Assembly: GCA_017961585.1 (NCBI GenBank)
Contig: JAGCWX010000029.1
Location: forward strand, 1 to 51,019
From: Elusimicrobiaceae bacterium
GTDB taxonomy: Bacteria; Elusimicrobiota; Elusimicrobia; Elusimicrobiales; Elusimicrobiaceae
Length of the DNA stretch: 51,019 nt
Direction of reading: 5' to 3'
Within the stretch, counting starts at the first letter, position 1, and the number at the start of each line of letters is the position of its first letter. Below the pieces are notes generated by a model. The model made no database searches. It was not told the DNA's origin and saw only the letters and a program-made list of their open reading frames with translations. Position numbers and translations under genes: made by a program. This document shows, piece by piece, positions 16,335 through 24,426 of the stretch.

Positions 16335-17630
16335 ATGAAAAAAATAATATTGACATATCTGTTGTGTGTATTGATAACTCCCCTTTGCTACGCACAAGGG
16401 AAAATCCCTTCTCCCAAAGCCAGGAAGGTAACATCTCTTGCTACACTTAAAAAAACAACTGTAGCCAAACTTCGGGCCCCTTTTCGCATATCGGTCCGTA
16501 GACGTCTTTTACAAAACCCTTCCAGGGTAACTACTATTCTTGAACGCCGCGCAAAAGAGAGTGTACAACGTGCCCAAATAGCGCGTGAAGTGGTCGCCAA
16601 TACCTTCGGTTTTAATACAGGCCTATACGAAACAAATATCCTTGTGTCCGCACAAACGGCCCTTACGCCCGAATTTTTCAAAGATCTTTACCCTTCCGTA
16701 GAACCGTTTATTACGGATTCCACACAAGCCGAGCAATATATCATAGCTAGCAACAACCGTAGAGCTTCCGTACAAGAGAAAAAAATGGCTCAGGTACGCC
16801 AAAAAATTGAACAATCTATCCCGCAATTAAAAGAAGCGCTACTTCCCGTTACTCAATCCGCAAGCGAAGATATATCCTCGTTGATTCAACAAGTGGCACC
16901 GGATACGAACTACGTGTTGTTGGGTGAATTTCACCATTCGTCAGCTATTATTGGGCAAATGGGAAAAACCCTCCAAGCACTGCGAGAGCAATTCCCCAAT
17001 CGGAAGATCATTTTAATGACGGAAGTTTTATACGAGGGAACTTCTTTAGATCCAAAGGATGTTGTGGAAGTTGAACCTTTTTTGACGCATTATCTTCCTT
17101 TGCTTGAAACAGCTCAAAAATTACAAATGCCTGTACGGGGATTGGAACTTAGACAACTAAAAAACCAACCGCTCTTTAGATATGATGGTTCCTCTGTGAA
17201 CACATTTGATGCTACGACAGAAGCTGTAACGGTACGTAATCAACGGTGGCTAGAACAGATCCAACGGGTGCACAAACAGAACCCTGATGCTCTTGTTGTG
17301 ATTCATTCTGGGCTGTTGCATTTGGATTATACGTATCCTAATTCGCTGGGCGCCGCATTAAAAAAAGAAGACGGGCACACATTTTTGGCCGCGTTCGTGC
17401 CGGGGTATGAATCGTTTAACTCCTTTCCCGGAATATCTTCTTATATGCTGCTATTCCCCTGGATGAAAGATCTGTACATTAAATCCGGTGAATTCTTACC
17501 CTTTTCCAATTTTGACCTTGTTTCCCAGGGAATATTCCCACAACGTATCGTGCAATTTAAAGATGAAAATGGGAATAATTTCTCGGATATTACCGGCTTT
17601 GACGTACAAATTAAAGTGCCCGGAAATTGA
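16335..17630 (+). CDS. Exported ChaN/TraB-like protein, first of a tandem pair
   Basis: 431 aa from the ATG at 16335. A longer TTG start would run through the promoter. The signal peptide MKKIILTYLLCVLITPLCYA is followed by Gln and a very basic stretch with repeated Arg/Lys (to about residue 75). The mature domain shows VLLGEFHHS near residue 195, ILMTEVL near 230, VRNQRWLEQI near 300 and VIHSGLLHLDY near 322. A GExH / Glu / RNxxW / GxxH pattern of this kind occurs in the ChaN/Tiki/TraB/EreA-type fold, whose members bind metal or haem or act as hydrolases. Assignment is by motif only. The predicted mRNA is leaderless or nearly so. The C-terminus is almost identical to that of the next gene. 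Confidence 0.82.
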   Translation: MKKIILTYLLCVLITPLCYAQGKIPSPKARKVTSLATLKKTTVAKLRAPFRISVRRRLLQNPSRVTTILERRAKESVQRAQIAREVVANTFGFNTGLYETNILVSAQTALTPEFFKDLYPSVEPFITDSTQAEQYIIASNNRRASVQEKKMAQVRQKIEQSIPQLKEALLPVTQSASEDISSLIQQVAPDTNYVLLGEFHHSSAIIGQMGKTLQALREQFPNRKIILMTEVLYEGTSLDPKDVVEVEPFLTHYLPLLETAQKLQMPVRGLELRQLKNQPLFRYDGSSVNTFDATTEAVTVRNQRWLEQIQRVHKQNPDALVVIHSGLLHLDYTYPNSLGAALKKEDGHTFLAAFVPGYESFNSFPGISSYMLLFPWMKDLYIKSGEFLPFSNFDLVSQGIFPQRIVQFKDENGNNFSDITGFDVQIKVPGN

Positions 17631-17632
17631 AT

Positions 17633-18913
17633 ATGAAAAAAATACTAAACGTTCTGCTGGTTTTGTGTTTGGCGACTGGGGGAGGATTGGCTCAAGTTGG
17701 CCCCATTAAAACGGTCGCTCGGACCGCTAAACACGTAACACGCACGCAGCTACGCCAAAATCCCAAACAAGTTTCTTCCATTTTACGTCGACGTGCTTGG
17801 AAAAGTACCCGTCAAGCTTCCCAGTTAGAGCGGAACCTATCCGCCAAAGTCAACAAAAAATATCATTTTTTACAACGCGAAACAATAGTTCCCGTCTATA
17901 CACAAAAGATGGATGTTTCCTACCTAAAACAACTATACCCAGAAATGGAAGGGATCATTACGACGGATGCTCAATTTTCTCATTATTTTACTGCCCGCAA
18001 TAACCGTGAAGTTCTCAAAATTACTCCTCAAATTTACGAACAATATCAACAAATAAAACGGGCAGTACCTATTTTAAAATCGGCCTTCGTTCCCTTGTCC
18101 CATCCTATTAGCGAGGATATGTCCTGGCTTTCTCGGCAAATTCCACAGGACACCGAGTATTTGTTTTTGGGAGAAAAACATATCCCTTTTATCCAAAAAC
18201 AAATTGTTTCTTTTATTCCACAGTTACGCAAGCAGTTCCCAGATCGGGAAATTATTATGTTTACGGAATTTTTGCCTGCTTACTTGAAATATTCCAACGC
18301 TACAATTGCAATTTTACAAGAAACTTACTCCTTTCTAAAACTATACGCCCCAATATGGGAAAATGCATTAAAAAATGATATTTACACGATAGGTTTGGAA
18401 TTTCCCGACACACATGAAATGCCAGGCCAAGCATTCACCGCACGGCCTCATCTCTCTTGGTTGCCGACTCCCATGTTTGGACCTAACCTGGAAAGCATTC
18501 GCCTTAGAAATCAAAAATTTCTTAGCATATTACAAGAGTATCGACAAATTCACCCAAACGCATTGTTTGTGGTACATGCCGGCTTTGGGCACGTTGGTTA
18601 CCACAAACCCTACTCAATTTCTAGAGCATTGCAAGAACAACAAGCCAAAACTTTTGTGGTAGACTTTCTGCCAGGGTATACAAAAGAGCAAATTGCTCCT
18701 TACAGCAAAACAATCCTGGAAAACACTCCATGGCTTAGGCGCTATCATTTTTCTCCTGATGAATATTTTCCTGTTTCTGGTTTTGATTTTGTTACCAAAA
18801 AAAATTTTTTGCAACGCATAGTACAATTTAAAAATGCCAATGGGGATAACTTCTCGGACATTACCGGCTTTGATGTACAAATTAAAGTGCCTGCGCTCAA
18901 AATTCTTAATTGA
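17633..18913 (+). CDS. Exported ChaN/TraB-like protein, second of a tandem pair
   Basis: 426 aa from the ATG at 17633, two bases after the upstream stop. It is a paralogue along its full length: a signal peptide ending GGLA|Q, a basic tract with QNPKQVSSILRRRA (compare QNPSRVTTILERRA upstream), FLGEKHIPF near 182, IIMFTEFL near 209, IRLRNQKFL near 289 and VVHAGFGHVGY near 313. The last 25 residues (IVQFKNANGDNFSDITGFD onward) nearly match its partner at protein and DNA level, so the duplication is recent or the ends are under gene conversion. It presumably shares the dyad-controlled promoter at 16264. Function unknown. Confidence 0.82.
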   Translation: MKKILNVLLVLCLATGGGLAQVGPIKTVARTAKHVTRTQLRQNPKQVSSILRRRAWKSTRQASQLERNLSAKVNKKYHFLQRETIVPVYTQKMDVSYLKQLYPEMEGIITTDAQFSHYFTARNNREVLKITPQIYEQYQQIKRAVPILKSAFVPLSHPISEDMSWLSRQIPQDTEYLFLGEKHIPFIQKQIVSFIPQLRKQFPDREIIMFTEFLPAYLKYSNATIAILQETYSFLKLYAPIWENALKNDIYTIGLEFPDTHEMPGQAFTARPHLSWLPTPMFGPNLESIRLRNQKFLSILQEYRQIHPNALFVVHAGFGHVGYHKPYSISRALQEQQAKTFVVDFLPGYTKEQIAPYSKTILENTPWLRRYHFSPDEYFPVSGFDFVTKKNFLQRIVQFKNANGDNFSDITGFDVQIKVPALKILN

Positions 18914-18932
18914 GTTCTCAAGTAGATGGGGC

Positions 18933-18961
18933 TTGTGCAGCACACTATTTTGCTTTATGAT
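18933..18961 (+). promoter_or_regulatory. Sigma70-type promoter without the dyad
   Basis: TTGTGC (18933-18938), 17-bp spacer, TATGAT (18956-18961). The ribosome site AAGGAG of the next gene (18962-18967) lies between the -10 and the expected start point. Transcripts from here would therefore begin at or after it. Confidence 0.5.
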
Positions 18962-18971
18962 AAGGAGTACT

Positions 18972-20204
18972 ATGAACCATTTGTTAATGCGTTTTCTTTG
19001 TAGTATTTTGCTAGGCGCGGTAACTGCCGCACCGTTGTGTGCGCAAATTACCCCGGCCTGGACGCGAAAACTCTCTCCCGAGAAATGGAAACAAGTAGTA
19101 AAAGCTACCCCTTTTCAACATGCGGGAAATACTAAATTTATCAACCTTTCACGTCGTGTGATGTATCCGGCAAAACCCATTTCTACCGCTCGTAAATACA
19201 TCTATCACAATGTTCATTTCAAACAGATATTTTCCAAACAAGAAGCCAATGTTTTACTGGCAGAGGCAGCCCCGCAAGTTACTTTGGGTAAAATTCTATT
19301 TTTACACAACCAACACGCTGCTTTCTATAATCAATTAATTCAACAACACCCGGACGCTATTGACAGCAAGGCCTTTGAGCTACACCAACAAACTTTAAAA
19401 GAAATGCTCGTCCGTTTGGAAGATTACTACGCACCCATGCAACAAAAGCTATTCTCTTCTCAAGTATTTTCACCCCAGCAAATTGCCCAATTGCAAACGG
19501 CTCCTTCCCAACCGCGGGCTTATGCTTTTGGCACAAATAGCTTTGTACAATTTGCACGACTTCCTTCTTTAGGAGCGCAACAAAATTGGGTTGAGCGTAG
19601 CATCAACACGTTACAATGGGATCAAAACGTATTGCTAAAACGGCCGTTGGATCAAATATCACCACAGCAGTTTAAAAATTATTACCTCAATCAAATCCGT
19701 TTAGATTATCTTACACAATTAAGCAAAGTGTTAGCCAAATCAAATACCAAACGGCTTTCTCTAATTATGCGTTTTAAAGACCATTTTCTAAGCCAAACCG
19801 AACTATTGACAGACGCCCAACGTGCTGGGAAAACCCTTTTTGAAACAAACACTTTTGGCTTTTCTTATCCCAGCAAATCTTGGCAACTCCAATTTGAAAA
19901 AACCTACGGTCCTTACGCTGTGGCGGAGGCATTGAATCTTCCCTATGAATTTGTACTGAAACATGGAATGTATAATCCGGAATTATTATCTGATGGCAAG
20001 TATTTACGCGCATTAGAACCGCGCGCTTGCTTGCAACAAGTGCAACCCCGTATTAGAAATCTAGAATCAGAACTTAATCACATGCATATACAAGATCCCA
20101 CTGGGAATGATTTTTATGTACAATATTTTCGCTTGTATGCGCAGTTACAAATTTACAAAGGATTAGAGGCCCAATCGCTGTTTTTTATTCATAACGAAAG
20201 ATGA
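18972..20204 (+). CDS. Exported helical protein of unknown function
   Basis: 410 aa from the ATG at 18972, preceded by AAGGAG. The signal peptide ends in PLCA|Q, like the neighbours. The mature chain is Gln/Leu-rich and helical (FELHQQTLKEMLVRLEDYY, RLDYLTQLSKVL), without transmembrane segments or cysteine clusters. No family recognised. Its stop overlaps the start of the methyltransferase by 4 nt (ATGA), an odd coupling of a periplasmic or surface protein with a DNA-modifying enzyme; this may only reflect genome compaction. Confidence 0.8.
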   Translation: MNHLLMRFLCSILLGAVTAAPLCAQITPAWTRKLSPEKWKQVVKATPFQHAGNTKFINLSRRVMYPAKPISTARKYIYHNVHFKQIFSKQEANVLLAEAAPQVTLGKILFLHNQHAAFYNQLIQQHPDAIDSKAFELHQQTLKEMLVRLEDYYAPMQQKLFSSQVFSPQQIAQLQTAPSQPRAYAFGTNSFVQFARLPSLGAQQNWVERSINTLQWDQNVLLKRPLDQISPQQFKNYYLNQIRLDYLTQLSKVLAKSNTKRLSLIMRFKDHFLSQTELLTDAQRAGKTLFETNTFGFSYPSKSWQLQFEKTYGPYAVAEALNLPYEFVLKHGMYNPELLSDGKYLRALEPRACLQQVQPRIRNLESELNHMHIQDPTGNDFYVQYFRLYAQLQIYKGLEAQSLFFIHNER

Positions 20205-21844
20205 CACTTTCTACGCTGCACCGGGAGCGTAAACAAACCGGCTCTTTTTACACACCGCCACGTCTAGCCAAACTGCTGGCGCAAGAAGTTTTTTGCGCGT
20301 TTGAAAAAGTCCACCCACAAGTAGTATGGTCCCAACTTACGGTATTGGATCCCGCCGCCGGAGAGGGGGAACTTTTACTGGCCGCAGCGGATTTATTACT
20401 CTCACGCCGCTTGGAACAAGAAACACACGCAACACCCGCCCAAATTGAGCGCGATATTTTTACCCGCCAACTCTTTGCCGCCGATATCAACGCCACGGCG
20501 TTGGCCGTTTATGCCAAACGGGCCAACCAACGCGTAGGCGTTTGCGCGCTAAATTTATATTGCACGGACGCCTTGGCCGCACAAAATGGGCAAAGCATGC
20601 TGGCAAACTGGCACAAACCCGGGTTTGATATGGTACTGGCAAATCCACCCTATATTGGGCAGAAAGGCCATGCCGATTTGTTTAGAGCCCTGCGGGGAAA
20701 CCCGCTGTGGCAGCCCTACGCCACACCCAAGAGTGATTTATCTTATTACTTTTTTTATTTGACTTTGCAATTACTCAAACCGCAAGGCGTAGCCGGATTT
20801 ATTACGCCACCGTACTTTTCTACTGCGCAAGGGGCACAACTGCTACGCCGTACTCTGCGTGAAAACGCAACTTTTCTGCGGCTAATTAACTTTGGAGAGC
20901 GACACATCTTCCCGGGGCTAGGCCAGCATACGTTAATAAGCGTATTTGCCCGTGGAGCGGTTAATTTACCCTGCCACATGGGAATCCAATCGTACCCCCA
21001 AGCGCATACTACTTTGTTTTACGGGCCCGATTTATTTCTGCGCACTCTTCCGCCCGGCAAGGAAGAAACTTTACTGACCCGGATGAATCAAGCCACCCAC
21101 CGCCTGGAAGAAATAGCCACCGTATCCAACGGACTGATGACCGGTTGTGACAAGGCCTTCATTTTGACAGACGAACAAAAAAAGAAGCTTCCTTTGACGA
21201 CGTGCGAAAAAGCAAAACTAAAACCGTTTTTTAAAAATTCGGACATTGTTACCTATGTACCCAATCAAAAGGCGCGTTTGTGGCTGATTGATTTTTTCTA
21301 TCCCAATGACCGCAATACAAACATAAAAAATTACCCGCACTTACTAGCACACTTAATGCAGTTTAAAGACAAGTTACTATCACGCAAGCAAAACAATAAC
21401 GGCATTGATAAGCAACTGGCGTTGGGCCGTTTTTGGTTTGGTTCCGTGCGGCGCAAAATGGATTTTGAAGCGGAAAAGCTGGTTCTTCCACACCGGGCTG
21501 CCGCCGTTACCGCAGCGTATGCACCCGGCCCGTGGTATGCCAGCAGCGACGTTTATTTCATTTCCGCCGCGCGTGCCCCGTACACCTTGTGGACTCTTTT
21601 AGGGCTTTTAAACAGTGCCCCTTATCAAACCTGGCTGGCCGCCAACGGCAAACGAAAGGGGAAACTCTTGGAGCTTTACTCCGCCCCACTTAAGCAGTTG
21701 CCCATCCCGGCCTTAACCCCACTGCAACAAACCCAATTAGAAGAATTAACCCATACTATTTACCGTCTAAAAGCACAAGGACACGCGGAAGATCTCTCTC
21801 CCCTACAAAATCGTTTAGACACCTTAGTGGCAGCTCTTTTTTAG
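20201..21844 (+). CDS. N6-adenine DNA methyltransferase (TaqI/Eco57I-like)
   Basis: 547 aa. The N-terminal TGSFYTP (13-19) and DPAAGEGELL (about 51-60) are motifs X and I (S-adenosylmethionine binding), followed by the catalytic motif IV ANPPYIGQ (about 146-153). The order X-I-IV is that of the gamma class. The C-terminal 250 residues contain the TaqI-like target-recognition region (VSNGLMTGCDKAF, LKPFFKNSDI, YASSDVYF). It would methylate adenine in a specific DNA sequence. No restriction endonuclease is adjacent and the protein is too short for a fused type IIG nuclease, so it looks like an orphan methylase. The start is fixed by the 4-nt overlap with the previous gene. Confidence 0.88.
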   Translation: MTLSTLHRERKQTGSFYTPPRLAKLLAQEVFCAFEKVHPQVVWSQLTVLDPAAGEGELLLAAADLLLSRRLEQETHATPAQIERDIFTRQLFAADINATALAVYAKRANQRVGVCALNLYCTDALAAQNGQSMLANWHKPGFDMVLANPPYIGQKGHADLFRALRGNPLWQPYATPKSDLSYYFFYLTLQLLKPQGVAGFITPPYFSTAQGAQLLRRTLRENATFLRLINFGERHIFPGLGQHTLISVFARGAVNLPCHMGIQSYPQAHTTLFYGPDLFLRTLPPGKEETLLTRMNQATHRLEEIATVSNGLMTGCDKAFILTDEQKKKLPLTTCEKAKLKPFFKNSDIVTYVPNQKARLWLIDFFYPNDRNTNIKNYPHLLAHLMQFKDKLLSRKQNNNGIDKQLALGRFWFGSVRRKMDFEAEKLVLPHRAAAVTAAYAPGPWYASSDVYFISAARAPYTLWTLLGLLNSAPYQTWLAANGKRKGKLLELYSAPLKQLPIPALTPLQQTQLEELTHTIYRLKAQGHAEDLSPLQNRLDTLVAALF

Positions 21845-21866
21845 CATTTTTCAAAAATGCTAGAAT
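21843..21866 (+). promoter_or_regulatory. Palindrome overlapping a leaderless promoter
   Basis: A perfect 9-bp inverted repeat AGCATTTTT / AAAAATGCT around one C (21843-21861) covers the -10 upstream region, and its last base is the first base of the -10 TAGAAT (21861-21866, with TGC before it). The ATG at 21874 follows 7 nt after the -10. The palindrome could be a repressor operator for the exporter or a weak terminator of the methylase gene. Confidence 0.5.
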
Positions 21867-21873
21867 AGAGAAT

Positions 21874-23247
21874 ATGACCTTCCGCCTCAACCGCAAATGG
21901 ATGATTTTTACCGTAACCGCGAACGGGACGTTTATGTCCACACTCTCGGCCGGGATTGTCAACATTGCCTTGCCTACTATGTCGGCGCAGTTTGGCGTTT
22001 CACTGGAAAACATTCAATTGGTCGTAAGCTTTTATTTACTGGTACTGACGTGTTTGCTACCGGTATTTGGAAAATTAAGCGACAATTACAGCCGCAAATG
22101 GATGTACTTGGGCGGATTTATCACCTTTGGGATAGGTGCATTGCTAGGGGCGTTGTCCGGTTCGCTTCCCATGATGCTTTTTGCACGAGGGGTGCAAGGG
22201 GTGGGTTCTTCTGCCATGATGGCCACCTCACAAGCGTTGGTAGCGCAAATCTTTCACGGCAAATCGCGCGGACAAGCGTTTGGAGCCATCGGCGCGGTGG
22301 TAGCCGGGGGTTCGCTGGCGGGGCCCGCGGTGGGTGGCGCGCTCATCCAAGCGTGGGGATGGCAATCGGTCTTTTGGATTTGCATCCCGATTGCGATTAT
22401 CGGCGTGTGGAGGGGAATTTACCTCATCCCGCGTTTTAACGTGCACAAACGCACCAAAATGGACTGGCCCGGTGCCGCATTGTATGCAGTGGCCAGTTTT
22501 GCGTTTTTATTTGCCCTCAACAACGCCGCAGATAAGGGATGGGGACACCCACTTATTTTAGTATGTTTTGCGTTTTCACTGGGGATATTTTTAGCGTTTT
22601 ATCGGCGTGAAAAAATAGCCAAGCATCCATTTTTGGAAATTGCCGTCTTTCAAAATAGAACCATTTTCTTAGGATGCTGGGTGGCCCTTTTGGGATATAC
22701 GTCCTTATTTACTAACTCGGTACTCTTGCCGTTTTATTTGACCGATATTATGCACCTAGACCCCATTAAAATCGGATTGCTCATTGTGCCCTTCCCGATT
22801 ACGCTAGCGATTGCCAGCGCCGTAAGTGGCACGTTAAACGCCAAGTGGCCCGCCCGTATTTTGACAACGGCCGGTTTTGTCTTACTGTTAATTTCCACGC
22901 TGATGTTTGCTTTCATTGGGGCCGAACCCAGCATTTCTTACATCATTTTAGCGCAATTAATTATGGGAGCCGGAAGTGGTACATTTCAAGTGCCTAACAA
23001 CAACACTGTGGTTAGTGCCGCACCCAAGGGGAAACTGGGTGTAGTGGCTAGTGTAAATGCATTATGCCGCAACGTGGGAATGATTTTAGGGATCGCGCTT
23101 TCGGTAGCTATTTTCACCGGTGTGCAACACGCCGCCCTTGCACACGGGCAAAGCACGCAAAGTGCATTTATCCACGGGTATCAAGTAGCACTGCTTTTTG
23201 GAAGTGTATGCGCCGTGGCGGGGGGAATTTTATCTGCCAAACGGTAA
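21874..23247 (+). CDS. MFS transporter, DHA2 (EmrB/QacA)-like
   Basis: 457 aa with about 14 hydrophobic helices. Typical markers are an N-terminal helix with LSAGIVNIALPTMSAQFG (motif D1 region of drug:H+ antiporters), GKLSDNYSRKWMYLGG (motif A, between helices 2 and 3), RGVQGVGSSAMMATS (motif B region) and GSLAGPAVGGALI (motif C of antiporters). It would export drugs or small metabolites across the inner membrane using the proton gradient. There is no Shine-Dalgarno, and the -10 box ends 7 nt before the ATG, so the message is probably leaderless. A palindrome abuts the -10. Confidence 0.88.
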   Translation: MTFRLNRKWMIFTVTANGTFMSTLSAGIVNIALPTMSAQFGVSLENIQLVVSFYLLVLTCLLPVFGKLSDNYSRKWMYLGGFITFGIGALLGALSGSLPMMLFARGVQGVGSSAMMATSQALVAQIFHGKSRGQAFGAIGAVVAGGSLAGPAVGGALIQAWGWQSVFWICIPIAIIGVWRGIYLIPRFNVHKRTKMDWPGAALYAVASFAFLFALNNAADKGWGHPLILVCFAFSLGIFLAFYRREKIAKHPFLEIAVFQNRTIFLGCWVALLGYTSLFTNSVLLPFYLTDIMHLDPIKIGLLIVPFPITLAIASAVSGTLNAKWPARILTTAGFVLLLISTLMFAFIGAEPSISYIILAQLIMGAGSGTFQVPNNNTVVSAAPKGKLGVVASVNALCRNVGMILGIALSVAIFTGVQHAALAHGQSTQSAFIHGYQVALLFGSVCAVAGGILSAKR

Positions 23248-23267
23248 GAAATTTTTCCATTCTATAA

Positions 23268-23300
23268 ACACAGCCCCCAACGTAAGATTGGGGGCTGTGT
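23268..23300. terminator. Bidirectional hairpin between convergent genes
   Basis: Perfect 13-bp stem ACACAGCCCCCAA / TTGGGGGCTGTGT with loop CGTAAGA, lying between the exporter and rubrerythrin genes. Neither side has a long T run. Confidence 0.8.
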
Positions 23301-23327
23301 GCAAAATATAAGCTGATAAGACGGAAT

Positions 23328-23867
23328 TTAATAATTTTCCGGGTGGATCATAAAGTACGCTTGCGGATGCGCACACACAGGGCAGACCTCGGGGGCCTTT
23401 TCGCCAATGTGCACGTGACCGCAGTTGGCGCATTCCCACATCACAATGCCGGCCTTTTTAAATACTTCTTTGGCCTCTACATTATGAAGCAGTTTGCGGT
23501 AGCGTTCTTCGTGCATTTTTTCAATTTTACCCACGGCTTCAAACAAATACGCCAGTTTGTCAAAACCTTCTTCTTTCGCGGTTTTGGCAAAGCCAGCATA
23601 CATGTCGGTCCATTCATATTTTTCACCTTCCGCGGCATCAAATAAATTGGTGGTTGTGGCCGGGATTTCACCGTCGTGTAAATATTTAAACCACAGTTTG
23701 GCGTGTTCTTTTTCGTTATTGGCGGTTTCTTCAAAGATTTTGGCAATTTGTACAAAACCTTCTTTTTTGGCCTTGGATGCATAATACGTATATTTGTTAC
23801 GCGCCTGCGATTCGCCGGCGAAGGCAGTCCATAAGTTTTTCTCGGTTTGAGATCCTTTAAGTTCCAT
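23328..23867 (-). CDS. rbr: Rubrerythrin
   Basis: 179 aa, the usual size. The ferritin-like four-helix domain carries the di-iron ligands in [18 protein letters not shown] and EKMHEERY. The C-terminal rubredoxin-like domain has [10 protein letters not shown] and [10 protein letters not shown], giving the Fe(Cys)4 site. It reduces hydrogen peroxide to water in the cytoplasm of anaerobes. GGAGAAAATT precedes the ATG. The gene lies 23 nt downstream of a PerR-like regulator and is probably co-transcribed with it and controlled by it. Confidence 0.96.
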   Translation of the reverse strand: MELKGSQTEKNLWTAFAGESQARNKYTYYASKAKKEGFVQIAKIFEETANNEKEHAKLWFKYLHDGEIPATTTNLFDAAEGEKYEWTDMYAGFAKTAKEEGFDKLAYLFEAVGKIEKMHEERYRKLLHNVEAKEVFKKAGIVMWECANCGHVHIGEKAPEVCPVCAHPQAYFMIHPENY

Positions 23868-23890
23868 AATTTTCTCCTATAAAAAGCCCG

Positions 23891-24346
23891 CTATTTGGGC
23901 TGGCAGCAATTTTTACAAATTCCCTTAAACTGCACATTGATTTGCTTGATTTGGCCAATTTCGCGTGCCGGCATGGGGCAAGCAATTTGTTCATTTTCGT
24001 TTGGGAAAATATCATACACTTCCCCGCATTGTGTGCATACAAAATGGCAGTGTGGGCGCAAATCCCCGTCGAAACGGGCTTTAGAACCCAACCCCACCCG
24101 CATCAACAGCCCCATTTCTTCTAGCGAAGAAAGCGTGCGATATACCGTATCTAGCGAAACGTTGGGCAAGCTTTCGCGCACACTAGCAAACACGGCTTCT
24201 GCACTGGGGTGCAAGTTGGATTGTGCCACCGCGCGGAAAATCTCTTGGCGCTGGCGCGTAACGCGCAGCCCAAGCTCTTTGCAGCGGGTTTGGAAATAAT
24301 CCAACCGCATTTGTACGTCGGCAGGTTCGGTCAAAGTTAGAAGCAT
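23891..24346 (-). CDS. Fur-family regulator, probably PerR-like
   Basis: 151 aa from the ATG at 24346, chosen because GAGGAAA precedes it; the longer TTG reading has no support. The winged-helix N-terminal domain contains LGLRVTRQRQEIFRAVAQS and SLDTVYRTLSSLEEMGL, the recognition helix of the Fur family. The dimerisation domain has HCHFVCTQCGEVYDIF and a C-terminal CKNCC, the structural zinc cysteines. Being in one operon with rubrerythrin suggests peroxide sensing (PerR) rather than iron or zinc uptake control, but the metal-sensing residues alone do not settle this. Confidence 0.9.
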   Translation of the reverse strand: MLLTLTEPADVQMRLDYFQTRCKELGLRVTRQRQEIFRAVAQSNLHPSAEAVFASVRESLPNVSLDTVYRTLSSLEEMGLLMRVGLGSKARFDGDLRPHCHFVCTQCGEVYDIFPNENEQIACPMPAREIGQIKQINVQFKGICKNCCQPK

Positions 24347-24374
24347 TTTTCGTTTTTCCTCACAAGCTGTTTTT

Positions 24375-24383
24375 AGTATAGCA
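24375..24383 (-). promoter_or_regulatory. Extended -10 promoter of the perR-like/rbr operon
   Basis: On the minus strand TGC and TATACT (24375-24380) lie 28 nt before the ATG at 24346. The -35 is weak. I could not see a convincing palindromic Per or Fur box in the 80-nt divergent gap. Confidence 0.5.
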
Positions 24384-24411
24384 TATTTTTTCAAATTTCT
24401 TCGTAATTTTT

Positions 24412-24420
24412 TGCTACCCT
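24412..24420 (+). promoter_or_regulatory. Leaderless extended -10 promoter of the YhiN-like gene
   Basis: TGC followed by TACCCT (24415-24420) lies 6 nt before the ATG at 24427. No Shine-Dalgarno is present. Confidence 0.4.
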
Positions 24421-24426
24421 ATATAT

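Noticed and set aside
16284-16335. Longer TTG-started form of the first ChaN/TraB-like protein
   Set aside because: It would put coding sequence across the -35/-10 and hide the signal peptide. The ATG at 16335 begins a standard leader.
24347-24426. Fur or Per box between the perR-like and YhiN-like genes
   Set aside because: The gap is AT-rich but no convincing 7-1-7 palindrome is visible, so no operator is claimed.
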